A stretch of DNA of 33,953 nucleotides from Flavobacteriaceae bacterium. Its GTDB lineage: Bacteria; Bacteroidota; Bacteroidia; Flavobacteriales; Flavobacteriaceae. Below the pieces are notes generated by a model. The model was not told the origin of the DNA, did not search any database, and worked only from the letters and a program-made list of their open reading frames with translations. The translations under genes were made by a program, and so were the position numbers. The stretch is from NCBI GenBank assembly GCA_002862805.1, contig PKEA01000056.1:1-33953 (forward strand). Direction: 5' to 3'. Position 1 is the stretch's first letter, and each line of letters starts with the position of its first letter. Positions 7,971-16,891 of this stretch are shown piece by piece.

Positions 7971-9056
7971 CTATTTCCCAAAATACTTTTCCAATAAAAT
8001 TTGAGCGGCTGCAAAAGGGGAAACTTCATTATTTTGCACCGCTTTTTTATTTTCTTCCAGCAGTGTCATAATTTCAGGATGGTTATAAAAATGTGTTTTT
8101 AATTGTTCGTTGATAGTTTCCATCATCCAAAATTGGTTTTGCTCTTGGCGTTTGTTTTGAAAATGATGGTTTCCTTTTGCTAATTCAAAATAGTCGGTAA
8201 TCAATTTCCAAACGTTGTCAATTCCGTTTTTTTCAATAGCACTACAGGTCGTTACTTTTGGCATCCAACCACTTTTTTTAGCAGGAAACATGTGTAACGC
8301 TCTGTTGAACTCGGTTTTGGCTAATTTTGCTTTTGCCATATTATCCCCGTCGGCTTTATTAATTACAATAGCATCTGCCATTTCCATAATACCACGTTTA
8401 ATACCTTGCAATTCGTCGCCAGCACCAGCAATTTTCAATAATAAAAAGAAATCCACCATACTATGAACCGCGGTTTCACTTTGGCCAACACCAACGGTTT
8501 CAATAACAATCGTATCAAAACCACAAGCTTCACATAAAATAATAGCTTCACGTGTTTTACGAGCCACGCCGCCTAAACTATCTCCAGAAGCACTTGGACG
8601 AATAAACGCATTTTCATCTTTTACCAATTCTTCCATTCGGGTTTTATCTCCCAAAATACTACCATGACTAATAGAACTACTTGGGTCAACCGCTAAAACA
8701 GCTACTTTTTTACCTAAAGACGTTAAATGTTTTCCAAAAGCTTCAATAAACGTACTTTTTCCCACACCAGGAACGCCAGTAATTCCAATTCTAACTGATT
8801 TATTAGCATGTGGTAAACAACCTTGGATAACTTCGGTTGCTTTTTCTAAATGGGAAATATTAGTACTTTCTACTAAAGTTATAGCGCGACTCAAAGCGGT
8901 TTTGTCACCTTTTAAAATAGCATCAATTAATTCAGTTGCGGAAGGTTGTTTTCTTCTAAATTGCTGAATTTGTTTTGCAACAGCATTACTCACCGCTTCG
9001 GGTTGGTTAATGCCGTTTACTTCTGATAAAGCCGATTTGTTTTTTGGTTCTTCCAA
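7971..9056 (-). CDS. meaB: MeaB-type GTPase, methylmalonyl-CoA mutase chaperone
   Basis: This 361-residue G3E-family GTPase protects and reloads adenosylcobalamin-dependent methylmalonyl-CoA mutase. The Walker A loop is GVPGVGKS (94-101). The family block 'AVDPSSSISHGSILGDKTRM' follows, then 'IRPSASGDSLGGVARKTREA', switch 'ETVGVGQSE', 'LLKIAGAGDELQGIKRGIMEMAD' and the base-specificity motif NKAD. Length is close to other Bacteroidetes MeaB proteins. The mutase subunits are not in the window, but a cobalamin adenosyltransferase is encoded at 16892-17461. The gene diverges from the AEC permease gene. Confidence 0.96.
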   Translation of the reverse strand: MEEPKNKSALSEVNGINQPEAVSNAVAKQIQQFRRKQPSATELIDAILKGDKTALSRAITLVESTNISHLEKATEVIQGCLPHANKSVRIGITGVPGVGKSTFIEAFGKHLTSLGKKVAVLAVDPSSSISHGSILGDKTRMEELVKDENAFIRPSASGDSLGGVARKTREAIILCEACGFDTIVIETVGVGQSETAVHSMVDFFLLLKIAGAGDELQGIKRGIMEMADAIVINKADGDNMAKAKLAKTEFNRALHMFPAKKSGWMPKVTTCSAIEKNGIDNVWKLITDYFELAKGNHHFQNKRQEQNQFWMMETINEQLKTHFYNHPEIMTLLEENKKAVQNNEVSPFAAAQILLEKYFGK

Positions 9057-9133
9057 AGTTTTTGAGTCTTTGTGTAAAAGTACGAAATTTTTGAAAAAAT
9101 TAAACTTTCATTCTAATAATCAAATAATGCTTT

Positions 9134-9141
9134 TAACTTTG
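9134..9141 (+). promoter_or_regulatory. Bacteroidetes -7 promoter element (TAACTTTG)
   Basis: A perfect TAnnTTTG match lies 16 bases before the AEC transporter start, in the 101-base divergent region shared with meaB. There is no clear -33 TTG. Confidence 0.6.
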
Positions 9142-9157
9142 TATTTCAGTAAAAAGT

Positions 9158-10069
9158 ATGGACAATATTATATTAATTTTTCTTTGTTTGTTTACAGGAA
9201 TTGTTTTTCAATACATAAAAGCATTTCCTACCAACATGCATGTTTCGTTAAACCAATTTGTAATTTACGTTTCTTTGCCTGCTTTGGCATTGTATTATAT
9301 TCCTAAAATTGAAATTTCTACAGCGCTTTTATACCCGCTTGGAATTGCTTGGTTAGGTTTTGGATTGTCTTTTTTGTTTTTTTATAGTATTGGTAAATAT
9401 TACGGTTGGTCTAAAAAACTTATTGGCTGCCTTGTATTGACTGCAGGATTAGGAAACACATCTTTTGTTGGTTTTCCAGTTATTGAGGCTCTATATGGCT
9501 CTAAAGGATTGGAAACGGCGATTATTATAGATCAACCCGGTTCGTTTGTGGTTATGGCAACATTAGGGATTTTAGTAGCAACAATGTTTTCAAGAGACGC
9601 TTCAAATCCACAATCGATTCTAACTAAGATTTTACTGTTTCCGCCTTTTATCGCTTTTGGAATTGCCATTATTATCAATATTTTAAAAGTTGACTTTCCA
9701 GAAGAATTACAAACCGTTTTTCATAGAATAGGAGATACCGTTACGCCAATTGCTTTAATTGCCGTTGGGTTACAACTTAAAATTGAACGAAAGAGCAAAC
9801 ATTTTGGCTTTTTAGGATTAGGCTTATTTTTCAAATTAATCATTACTCCGGCATTCTTTTATATTTTCTATAAAAAAGTTTTAGGCGGAACCGGATTAAT
9901 GATCGATGTTTCTATTTTAGAAGCTGGAATGGCGCCTATGATTACAGGAACCATTTTAGCATCAAATTACGGATTGAAACCTAAATTAAGTAGTATGATG
10001 GTAGGTGTGGGAATTCCGTTATCTTTTGTAACTTTAGCTTTTTGGTATTGGGTATTAATTACTTTTTAA
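9158..10069 (+). CDS. AEC family (auxin efflux carrier-like) permease
   Basis: This 303-residue membrane protein has about ten hydrophobic helices. Family features include 'LNQFVIYVSLPALALYYI' near the N-terminus and 'GNTSFVGFPVIEALYGSKGLETAIIID' in the middle, with a matching second-half repeat ending 'LEAGMAPMITGTILASNYGL'. AEC proteins (PF03547 type) are secondary carriers, often of organic acids such as malate or lactate in bacteria. The next gene encodes a GlcD-like hydroxyacid oxidase only 3 bases downstream. A role in moving a 2-hydroxyacid or its keto product is therefore plausible, which is inference. Confidence 0.9.
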   Translation: MDNIILIFLCLFTGIVFQYIKAFPTNMHVSLNQFVIYVSLPALALYYIPKIEISTALLYPLGIAWLGFGLSFLFFYSIGKYYGWSKKLIGCLVLTAGLGNTSFVGFPVIEALYGSKGLETAIIIDQPGSFVVMATLGILVATMFSRDASNPQSILTKILLFPPFIAFGIAIIINILKVDFPEELQTVFHRIGDTVTPIALIAVGLQLKIERKSKHFGFLGLGLFFKLIITPAFFYIFYKKVLGGTGLMIDVSILEAGMAPMITGTILASNYGLKPKLSSMMVGVGIPLSFVTLAFWYWVLITF

Positions 10070-10072
10070 ATT

Positions 10073-11479
10073 ATGGTAAATTTAGATCAAAATATTATTT
10101 CTTCTTTACAGAATATTGTGGGTGCTTCATTTGTTTTTACAGATGAAGAAACACGAAAAGACTACGGACATGATGAAACGGAAGATTATAATTTTCCGCC
10201 ACATGTTGTGGTAAAACCTGCAAACACATTAGAAATTTCTGAAATAATGAAGTTGGCTAATGCCAATGCAATTCCGGTTGTTCCTATAGGAGGAAGAACA
10301 GGTTTAAGTGGTGGTGCATTATCTATTCTTGGAGGAATTGGTCTTTCTATGGAGCGATTGAATAAAATTTTGTCTATTGATGAGCAAAACCTTCAAGTGA
10401 TAACGGAACCCGCTGTAATTACTCAAGTTTTAAAAGAAGCGGTTTTAGAAAAAGGTTTGTTTTATCCGGTGGATCCAAGCAGTATGGGAAGCTGTTTTAT
10501 TGGTGGAAATATTGCTGAAAATTCGGGTGGTGCAAGAGCTGTGAAATATGGTGTTACCAAAGATTATGTATTGAATTTAGAAGTGGTTTTGCCTAATGGT
10601 GAAATTATTTGGACTGGAGCTAATACATTAAAAAACTCAACAGGTTATAATTTAACGCAATTGATGGTGGGTAGCGAAGGAACACTAGGAATTGTTACCA
10701 AAATTGTTTTAAAACTTTGGCCAAAAAACAACCATAATGTATTAATGTTGGTTCCTTTTTATAAATCAGAGCAAGCTTGTGAAGCTGTTTCTGCTATTTT
10801 TAGAGCCGGAATTGTTCCAAGTGCTTTAGAGTTTATGGAACGTGATGCTTTAGATTGGACCATGAAATTTATTGATGGTGTAAGTGTACCAATTAAAGAG
10901 AATATACAAGCGCATTTGTTAATTGAAGTAGATGGGAATTATCCCGATATTTTATTTCAAGAAGCCGAAAAAATAATGAATGTAGTGGAAGCTTTTGAAA
11001 TTGATGAGGTTTTATTTGCCGATACAGAAGAACAGAAAAATGCACTTTGGAAAATGCGTAGGGCAGTAGGAGAAGCTGTGAAATCGAATTCTGTTTATAA
11101 AGAAGAAGATACGGTTGTGCCAAGATATGAATTACCTACTTTACTAAAAGGAGTGAAAGAAATTGGAAATAAATACGGATTTCAGTCGGTTTGTTATGGC
11201 CACGCTGGTGATGGAAATTTACATATTAATATTGTAAAAGGAGAAATGACAGATGAGAATTGGAAAACAGAAGTGCCAAAAGGAATTACTGAAATTTTCG
11301 AATTAACGGTTGCCTTAAAAGGAACACTTTCTGGCGAACACGGAATTGGTTATGTGCAAAAGAATTTTATGTCAATTGCCTTTAGTAACATGGAATTACA
11401 ATTAATGAAAGGAATTAAAAAGGTATTTGATCCTAATAATATTCTAAATCCAGAAAAAATATTTCCGGATGAGGTTTAA
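10073..11479 (+). CDS. FAD-linked 2-hydroxyacid dehydrogenase (GlcD/D-LDH-like)
   Basis: This 468-residue flavoprotein has a PCMH-type FAD-binding domain (about 35-215) containing 'VVPIGGRTGLSGGAL', 'VDPSSMGSCFIGGNIAENSGG' and 'TGYNLTQLMVGSEGTLGIVT'. A FAD-oxidase C-terminal domain follows (about 220-465) with the metal/active-site signatures CYGHAGDGNLHIN and SGEHGIGYVQK. This fits GlcD / D-lactate dehydrogenase-like enzymes oxidising D-2-hydroxyacids such as glycolate or D-lactate. No GlcE/GlcF subunits are adjacent, so it may act alone with a quinone or electron-transfer flavoprotein. It sits 3 bases after the AEC permease gene, a clear two-gene operon. Confidence 0.94.
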   Translation: MVNLDQNIISSLQNIVGASFVFTDEETRKDYGHDETEDYNFPPHVVVKPANTLEISEIMKLANANAIPVVPIGGRTGLSGGALSILGGIGLSMERLNKILSIDEQNLQVITEPAVITQVLKEAVLEKGLFYPVDPSSMGSCFIGGNIAENSGGARAVKYGVTKDYVLNLEVVLPNGEIIWTGANTLKNSTGYNLTQLMVGSEGTLGIVTKIVLKLWPKNNHNVLMLVPFYKSEQACEAVSAIFRAGIVPSALEFMERDALDWTMKFIDGVSVPIKENIQAHLLIEVDGNYPDILFQEAEKIMNVVEAFEIDEVLFADTEEQKNALWKMRRAVGEAVKSNSVYKEEDTVVPRYELPTLLKGVKEIGNKYGFQSVCYGHAGDGNLHINIVKGEMTDENWKTEVPKGITEIFELTVALKGTLSGEHGIGYVQKNFMSIAFSNMELQLMKGIKKVFDPNNILNPEKIFPDEV

Positions 11480-11484
11480 ATTAC

Positions 11485-11514
11485 GTTCAACAAATTAATT
11501 AAATTTTGTTGAAC
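11485..11514. terminator. Palindromic hairpin between converging genes
   Basis: GTTCAACAAA (11485-11494) and TTTGTTGAAC (11505-11514) are perfect 10-base inverted arms around an AT-only loop. The hairpin sits just after the GlcD stop and includes the last codons and stop of the opposite gene (stop at 11495-11497). T-tracts are weak on both strands, so termination is likely but not certain. Confidence 0.6.
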
Positions 11515-11983
11515 ATATATCTTTTATTTTTAAATGCTGAATTGTAACTTTATTATGTATAATAAAGTTGTCTGTGTTAATGTCGTCTAGGTTATATAAA
11601 TTTGAATTTAAATCTAAAAAAACATTTATATTTAAATCTGTGTTTTGAAATTCTTCTGATAGTATTGTTATTGTTTCTTTTACTAATTTTCCGCTTTTTT
11701 CAAAAGTATAGAGTTCTTTTGGTATTAAAACGAAATGATATATAGTATGATAAATATTATTGTACGGATTTAAGCAATTTTTCAATTTATAAAATGCAGT
11801 GTTATATTCATTTTTATCTGTAAAGAAATAATAATAATTATGGATTATTCCATATTTTGGATAATCGATAGTTTTATATTCTATTGTTAAAGTATCAGCA
11901 ATTAGCTCTCCATGCCTTGAATTTTGACCAAAAGTTGAATTAATTGCAACTAATAAAATTGTTAAAATATAGATTTTTTTCAT
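11495..11983 (-). CDS. Hypothetical exported protein
   Basis: This 162-residue protein has a clean signal peptide (MKKIYILTILLVAINSTFGQ, cleavage about residue 19-20). The mature part is rich in Asn, Tyr and Ile, without a motif I can name; no Cys pair or repeated unit is obvious. It is the third gene of a tight minus-strand operon: only 3 bases separate its start from the stop of the gene at 11987-12385. The stop codon lies inside the hairpin at 11485-11514. The function is unknown. Confidence 0.66.
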   Translation of the reverse strand: MKKIYILTILLVAINSTFGQNSRHGELIADTLTIEYKTIDYPKYGIIHNYYYFFTDKNEYNTAFYKLKNCLNPYNNIYHTIYHFVLIPKELYTFEKSGKLVKETITILSEEFQNTDLNINVFLDLNSNLYNLDDINTDNFIIHNKVTIQHLKIKDICSTKFN

Positions 11984-11986
11984 TTT

Positions 11987-12385
11987 TTACCTTTCTAAAA
12001 ACTCTAATAAAACAACATCGGCATTTTTAAATGTTGGCGCTTGTTCAATTATACTGACTGCTTTTTTCTTATTAATTTTAAGGGTAATATCGGCTTCAGT
12101 TGTAAACAATAAACCTGTAAAAAATGGATTTGTGAAATAAGGCGTTAATTCAGATTCTAAATTTTCAATTTCATGAACAGATGTTATTTCATGCTTTTCA
12201 CCATCATATATTTTTTTAGTATGAGTGCATTTTAATACATTATTTTCTACTATTAATTTTATGTAAATGTTTTGTAGTTCAGGTTTTCCAATCGTTTTTG
12301 CCAAAGTCAATTTTGCAAATGTACCTTTAGAAATACTTTCATGAACTGCTTTGAAAAATGCAGTATATGTGATGTTGTTTTCCAT
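11987..12385 (-). CDS. Small protein resembling the N-terminal domain of a Bacteroidetes SAM-methyltransferase family
   Basis: This 132-residue cytoplasmic protein has no signal peptide. Landmarks are 'FFKAVHESISKGTFAKLTLAKTIGK', 'IYIKLI', then 'GLLFTTEADITLKINKKKA' and 'APTFKNAD' near the end. I recall this pattern (KLTLSK..G ... nvfvRp ... lFTTekd..l.iNkKG.arl....PTFk.AP) from the N-terminal region of Bacteroidetes proteins annotated as class I SAM-dependent methyltransferases. Here the protein ends right after PTFKNAD, so it would be a stand-alone copy of that domain. This comparison is from memory. Its ATG directly abuts the stop of the upstream gene, with no bases between. Confidence 0.6.
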   Translation of the reverse strand: MENNITYTAFFKAVHESISKGTFAKLTLAKTIGKPELQNIYIKLIVENNVLKCTHTKKIYDGEKHEITSVHEIENLESELTPYFTNPFFTGLLFTTEADITLKINKKKAVSIIEQAPTFKNADVVLLEFLER

Positions 12386-12958
12386 TTATAAACCTAATTC
12401 AGCTTTTACTTTTTCATCAAAAAGCATAGAAAACAATTTGTTCTCTTTGTCTTTGTTTAAAAATTTCCATTTGTTGTTTGTTAACTCATCTGCAACTGCG
12501 ATTAAAGTAGAACGCAATTTTATTCTAAAAGCATTTTTTTCTTTATCATAAGTAACTTCTTCCGCTTCCATTGATGATTTAAAAATATCAGTCATCATTT
12601 CTCCATCTTCCATAGGCTCATTAAAAGTCATTTCCATTACATTGTCATGGTCAACTAAGCAAAAAGTTTGTTTTCCTATTTTTTTAATTTCCCCAAATTC
12701 AAAATTTGGTTCAACTTGAACTAATTTGATAGTAAACTGCTCATTAGACATCATTTGTTCAAACATTTCTTTCATTTGCTCTTTTGGAATAATGTCAAAA
12801 ACTTTTGGATATGTAGTTTCAAAAATGGCATCATAATTCATGTTTGCAGATGATATATATGCTTTTTTTGCATCTACCTTTAAAGTAGTCATGTCTTGCG
12901 CTATTGCAGAAAATGTTGTGCTTATTAAGAAAGCAACAAGTAAAATTGATTTTTTCAT
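12386..12958 (-). CDS. Hypothetical exported protein
   Basis: The 190-residue product carries a standard signal peptide (cleavage after FSAIAQ, about residue 21). The mature part looks like a mixed alpha/beta domain with a Met-rich 'EQMKEMFEQMMSNEQF' helix. I know no function. It is the first gene of a three-gene minus operon: the next ATG abuts its stop. A perfect TATATTTG -7 element (12973-12980) lies 14 bases upstream, immediately after the secA terminator. Confidence 0.7.
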   Translation of the reverse strand: MKKSILLVAFLISTTFSAIAQDMTTLKVDAKKAYISSANMNYDAIFETTYPKVFDIIPKEQMKEMFEQMMSNEQFTIKLVQVEPNFEFGEIKKIGKQTFCLVDHDNVMEMTFNEPMEDGEMMTDIFKSSMEAEEVTYDKEKNAFRIKLRSTLIAVADELTNNKWKFLNKDKENKLFSMLFDEKVKAELGL

Positions 12959-12972
12959 TATTTATGTTTTTT

Positions 12973-12980
12973 CAAATATA
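12973..12980 (-). promoter_or_regulatory. Bacteroidetes -7 promoter element (TATATTTG)
   Basis: On the minus strand this is a perfect TAnnTTTG match, 14 bases before the start at 12958. It directly follows the T-run of the secA terminator. Confidence 0.62.
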
Positions 12981-13020
12981 AAAAATCCTCAACTCTTTTT
13001 ATGATGTTGAGGATTTTTTT
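12981..13020. terminator. Intrinsic terminator after secA
   Basis: ATCCTCAAC (12985-12993) and GTTGAGGAT (13006-13014) form a 9-bp stem extended by A/T pairs, with T-runs on both sides. It lies 24 bases past the secA stop. Confidence 0.9.
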
Positions 13021-13043
13021 TATTAAATATTATTTGAGTTGAT

Positions 13044-16000
13044 TTATTCGTTTACTAAAACCCATTCTCCAGAAGCCAACATAGATTCCGCTTTTTTGAA
13101 TTTCATAGTTTCGCTTTTTCCACTCATTACATGCTTAATAGTAACCGTATCATTACGATTAATTTTTGGCATTTCTCTAGTAATAGTTTCCGTTACTTGA
13201 GGTTTGTTTTGAGCTTGCTGACCAGCTTCTCTATTACGAGCGGCTAATTCATCACTATTTAAAACTTCTTCTTTAGATTCAGTATAATTTCCTTTTTGAG
13301 AAACTTGTTTTGCTTCACTAATTTCATTAGGATTTTGAGATGGTAAATCTGCTTTAAATAAGAAAGAAATTACTTCTCTATTTACATTATCCATCATTTT
13401 TTTGAATAAGTTGAAAGCTTCAAACTTATAAATTAATAAAGGATCTTTTTGTTCGTGAACAGCTAATTGAACCGATTGTTTCAACTCGTCCATTTTACGA
13501 AGGTGCTTTTTCCAAGCTTCATCAATAATAGCAAGTGAAACATTTTTTTCAAAATCAGTAATTAATGATTTTGCTTCTGTTTGATATGCTTTCTCTAAGT
13601 TAGTAACAATGTTTAACGATTTAATTCCGTCAGTAAATGGAACTACAATTCGTTCATATTTACCGTTGTTGTTCTCGTATACATTTTTAACAACAGGGAA
13701 AGCTTCTTTTGCATTTCGCGCAATTTTATCTGTATAATGTGCTAAAACCGCTTTATATGTTTTTGCTGTAATTTCAGTTTCTGAAAGTTTTGCAAATTCA
13801 CTTTGTGAAACTGGCGCACTGATTGAGAAATTACGAATTAATTCAAATTCATAATTTTTATAATCATTTACTGCTTTATTTTCTTGAACAATGATTTCAC
13901 TTGTATCGAACATCATGTTAGCTATGTCAACATTTAAACGCTCACCATGTAAAGCATGTCTTCTTCTTTTGTAAACAACTTCACGTTGAGCGTTCATTAC
14001 GTCATCATATTCTAATAAACGTTTACGAATACCAAAGTTGTTTTCTTCTACTTTTTTCTGCGCTCTTTCAATAGACTTAGTCATCATTGAATGTTGAATT
14101 ACTTCACCTTCTTCAAGACCCATTCTATCCATAACTTTCGCAACACGTTCAGAACCAAATAAACGCATTAAGTTGTCTTCCAATGAAACGTAGAATTGTG
14201 AACTACCCACATCTCCTTGACGACCTGCACGACCTCTTAACTGACGGTCAACACGACGAGAATCATGACGTTCTGTTCCTACAATTGCTAAACCGCCAGC
14301 AGCTTTTACTTCGGCAGATAGTTTAATGTCGGTACCACGACCGGCCATGTTTGTTGCAATTGTTACTACTCCAGGGTTACCAGCTTCGGCAACAATTTCT
14401 GCTTCGCTTTTGTGCATTTTTGCATTCAATACGTTATGGTTAATTCCACGCATTTTAAGCATTCTGCTCAATAATTCAGAAATTTCTACTGAAGTTGTTC
14501 CAATTAATACCGGACGACCTGATTGTGATAGTTTTACAACATCTTCAATAACTGCGTTGAATTTTTCACGAACTGATCTATAAATTAAATCTTCTTTATC
14601 TTTTCTTGCAATAGGTTTATTTGTTGGAATTTCTACAACATCTAATTTGTAAATTTCCCAAAACTCACCTGCTTCTGTAACAGCTGTTCCTGTCATACCA
14701 GCAAGTTTGTTGTACATTCTAAAGTAATTTTGAAGTGTTACCGTTGCAAAAGTTTGTGTAGCAGCTTCAATTTTTACATTTTCTTTAGCTTCGATTGCTT
14801 GGTGTAAGCCATCAGAATAACGACGACCGTCCATGATACGACCTGTTTGTTCGTCAACAATCATTACTTTATTGTCCATAATTACATATTCGGTATCTTT
14901 TTCAAATACCGTATATGCTTTTAACAATTGAGTAAGTGTATGAATTCGCTCAGATTTAATTGAGAAATCTTTGTATAATTCTTCTCTTTTTTCCGCTTCA
15001 TCTTCAGTTGAAAGGCCTAATTTTTCAATTTTAGCAATTTCAGTTCCAATATCTGGTAAAACGAAAAAGTTGTTTTCTGTATCTTGAGATAAAAACTGAA
15101 TTCCGTTATCTGTTAATTCAACTTGATTGTTTTTTTCTTCAATAACAAAGTATAAAGCCTCATCAATTTTTGGCATTTCTCTGTTATTGTCTTGCATGTA
15201 TTGGTTTTCTGTCTTTTGAAGTAATTGTTTAATTCCTTCTTCCGATAAAAACTTAATTAATGCTTTATTTTTAGGTAATGCTCTGTAAGTTCTTAATAAA
15301 TAAAAACCTCCGTCTTTTGTATTACCTTCTTTAATTAACCTTTTTGCTTCGATTAAACACTCGTTAGCTAATTTACGTTGTAAACCAACTAAGTTTTCTA
15401 CTTTTGGTTTTAATTCTAAGAATTCATGACGATCTCCTTGAGGAACCGGTCCAGAAATAATTAATGGCGTACGAGCATCATCAATTAATACCGAATCGAC
15501 CTCATCGACAATTGCATAATTGTGTTTGCGTTGTACTAAATCTTCTGGTGAGTGCGACATGTTATCTCTCAAATAATCGAAACCGAATTCGTTATTTGTT
15601 CCATAAGTAATGTCTGCATTATAAGCTTTTCTACGTTCTTCAGTGTTTGGTTTGTGATTGTCAATACAGTCAACAGTTAAACCGTGAAATTCAAATAGAG
15701 GTGCTTTCCAAGTGCTATCACGACGAGCTAAGTAATCATTTACAGTTACTAAGTGAACTCCGTTTCCTGTTAATGCATTTAAATACATTGGTAAAGTTGC
15801 AACTAATGTTTTTCCTTCACCTGTTTGCATTTCAGCAATTTTACCTTGATGTAAAACCACACCACCAATTAACTGAACATCGTAATGAATCATGTCCCAA
15901 GTGATTGCTTTACCAGCAGCATCCCATGAGTTTGCCCAATTTGTTTGGTCGCCAACAATTGTAATGTATGGTTTTGTTGCAGATAACTCTCTATCTTTTT

Positions 16001-16403
16001 CAGTTGAAGTTACGGTAACAATACTGTTTTCCTTAAATCTACGAGCTGTTTCTTTTAAAACGGCAAAAGCTTCGGGAAGAATATCGTTTAATACTTTTTC
16101 AGAAAGTTCATATGCTTCTTTTTCAATAGCATCGATTTCAACATATATATCTTCACGAGCATCAATGTCTTGTGTAGTTTCTGCTTCAGCTTTTAAAGCA
16201 GCGATTTTATTATCTTTTTCTAGTCTAGCTTCTTTTATTAATGCTTTGAATTCTTGAGTTTTGGCTCTTAATTCATCATTTGATAAAGCGGCAAGTTTAG
16301 ACTCAAAAGTCTTCACTTTGTTTACTAGTGGCTGAATAGCCTTTATATCTTTTTGGGACTTGTCGCCCACAAACATTTTTAATACAGAATTTACTAAACT
16401 CAT
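13044..16403 (-). CDS. secA: Preprotein translocase ATPase SecA
   Basis: This ATPase motor drives proteins through SecYEG. With the ATG at 16401-16403 ([13 protein letters not shown]) the product is 1119 residues. A TTG start 39 bases upstream would place the codon inside the promoter and is rejected. Visible motifs are Walker A (GEGKT, about 195-199), [19 protein letters not shown], '[13 protein letters not shown]', '[11 protein letters not shown]' and '[20 protein letters not shown]'. The protein is longer than E. coli SecA (901 aa) because of extra sequence after the DEVD region (about residues 325-430), normal for Bacteroidetes. The C-terminus ends in GEWVLVNE and lacks the usual zinc-binding CxCxSGxxxHC tail. 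It is flanked by its own promoter and terminator. Confidence 0.98.
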   Translation of the reverse strand: MSLVNSVLKMFVGDKSQKDIKAIQPLVNKVKTFESKLAALSNDELRAKTQEFKALIKEARLEKDNKIAALKAEAETTQDIDAREDIYVEIDAIEKEAYELSEKVLNDILPEAFAVLKETARRFKENSIVTVTSTEKDRELSATKPYITIVGDQTNWANSWDAAGKAITWDMIHYDVQLIGGVVLHQGKIAEMQTGEGKTLVATLPMYLNALTGNGVHLVTVNDYLARRDSTWKAPLFEFHGLTVDCIDNHKPNTEERRKAYNADITYGTNNEFGFDYLRDNMSHSPEDLVQRKHNYAIVDEVDSVLIDDARTPLIISGPVPQGDRHEFLELKPKVENLVGLQRKLANECLIEAKRLIKEGNTKDGGFYLLRTYRALPKNKALIKFLSEEGIKQLLQKTENQYMQDNNREMPKIDEALYFVIEEKNNQVELTDNGIQFLSQDTENNFFVLPDIGTEIAKIEKLGLSTEDEAEKREELYKDFSIKSERIHTLTQLLKAYTVFEKDTEYVIMDNKVMIVDEQTGRIMDGRRYSDGLHQAIEAKENVKIEAATQTFATVTLQNYFRMYNKLAGMTGTAVTEAGEFWEIYKLDVVEIPTNKPIARKDKEDLIYRSVREKFNAVIEDVVKLSQSGRPVLIGTTSVEISELLSRMLKMRGINHNVLNAKMHKSEAEIVAEAGNPGVVTIATNMAGRGTDIKLSAEVKAAGGLAIVGTERHDSRRVDRQLRGRAGRQGDVGSSQFYVSLEDNLMRLFGSERVAKVMDRMGLEEGEVIQHSMMTKSIERAQKKVEENNFGIRKRLLEYDDVMNAQREVVYKRRRHALHGERLNVDIANMMFDTSEIIVQENKAVNDYKNYEFELIRNFSISAPVSQSEFAKLSETEITAKTYKAVLAHYTDKIARNAKEAFPVVKNVYENNNGKYERIVVPFTDGIKSLNIVTNLEKAYQTEAKSLITDFEKNVSLAIIDEAWKKHLRKMDELKQSVQLAVHEQKDPLLIYKFEAFNLFKKMMDNVNREVISFLFKADLPSQNPNEISEAKQVSQKGNYTESKEEVLNSDELAARNREAGQQAQNKPQVTETITREMPKINRNDTVTIKHVMSGKSETMKFKKAESMLASGEWVLVNE

Positions 16404-16429
16404 TTTTATTTTTTTTCTATAATGGTTAA

Positions 16430-16437
16430 CAAATGTA
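16430..16437 (-). promoter_or_regulatory. secA -7 promoter element (TACATTTG)
   Basis: A perfect TAnnTTTG on the minus strand, 26 bases before the chosen secA ATG and directly after the terminator of the upstream gene. Its position argues against the upstream TTG start. Confidence 0.65.
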
Positions 16438-16440
16438 AAC

Positions 16441-16469
16441 AAAAAAAAGCCTCAATAGGAGACTTTTTT
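16441..16469 (-). terminator. Intrinsic terminator after the DUF2795 gene
   Basis: AAAAAAGCCTC and GGAGACTTTTTT pair with a single C/A mismatch around a short loop. On the minus strand a run of eight T follows. It lies 19 bases past the stop at 16489. Confidence 0.75.
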
Positions 16470-16488
16470 ATGTTGTATTCTTTATCTT

Positions 16489-16710
16489 TTAATACTCGTC
16501 CTCATTCCAAAGGTAATCTTCGTCTGTAGGATAATCGGGCCAAATTTCTTCGATAGACTCATAGATTTCACCTTCGTCTTCAATAGACTGTAAGTTTTCT
16601 ACCACCTCAAGAGGCGCACCAGTTCTAATGGCATAGTCGATAAGTTCATCTTTGGTAGCTGGCCAAGGCGCATCACTTAAATATGACGCTAATTCTAATG
16701 TCCAATACAT
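16489..16710 (-). CDS. DUF2795 domain protein
   Basis: This is a 73-residue soluble acidic protein. The first half 'MYWTLELASYLSDAPWPATK' plus 'DELIDYAIRTGAPLEVVENL' fits the DUF2795 family of small helical proteins. The C-terminus is an acidic tail (EIWPDYPTDEDYLWNEDEY). Proteins of this type are common and short in Bacteroidetes, and no function is established. It is a single-gene unit with a canonical promoter (16733-16762) upstream and its own terminator downstream, which suggests steady independent expression. Confidence 0.87.
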   Translation of the reverse strand: MYWTLELASYLSDAPWPATKDELIDYAIRTGAPLEVVENLQSIEDEGEIYESIEEIWPDYPTDEDYLWNEDEY

Positions 16711-16732
16711 CTTATATCGATTTTAGTTTTTG

Positions 16733-16762
16733 CAAAAGTAATTTTAATACTTAAAAAAGCAA
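16733..16762 (-). promoter_or_regulatory. Canonical Bacteroidetes promoter (TTG-N19-TACTTTTG)
   Basis: On the minus strand TTG (16760-16762) is followed after 19 bases by TACTTTTG (16733-16740), 22 bases before the DUF2795 start. This is among the best promoter matches in the window. Confidence 0.78.
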
Positions 16763-16891
16763 TTTTTTTTAGTGTTTTTCTTTAAATTTAAGAACGTTTT
16801 CTTTTAAGATTCAATATTTTACCTTTATTCTAACGTATTTTGGTTAAAATATTAGATTCATTTTTGAATACTTGTGCAGTAAAAAAGATTC

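Noticed and set aside
9010..9306. 98-codon plus-strand frame spanning the meaB/AEC gap
   Set aside because: It overlaps the starts of both well supported genes in another frame and contains their promoter region.
14326..16257. Open frames on the plus strand opposite secA
   Set aside because: They are shadows of the secA coding strand, with no signal or family resemblance.
16404..16442. Upstream extension of secA by 13 residues from a TTG
   Set aside because: It overlaps the TACATTTG promoter element and the residues do not resemble SecA.
16813..16853. Imperfect AT-rich inverted repeat (AATATTTTACC / GGTTAAAATATT) after the adenosyltransferase gene
   Set aside because: Contains a bulge and is not followed by a T-run on the minus strand, so it is too weak to call a terminator.
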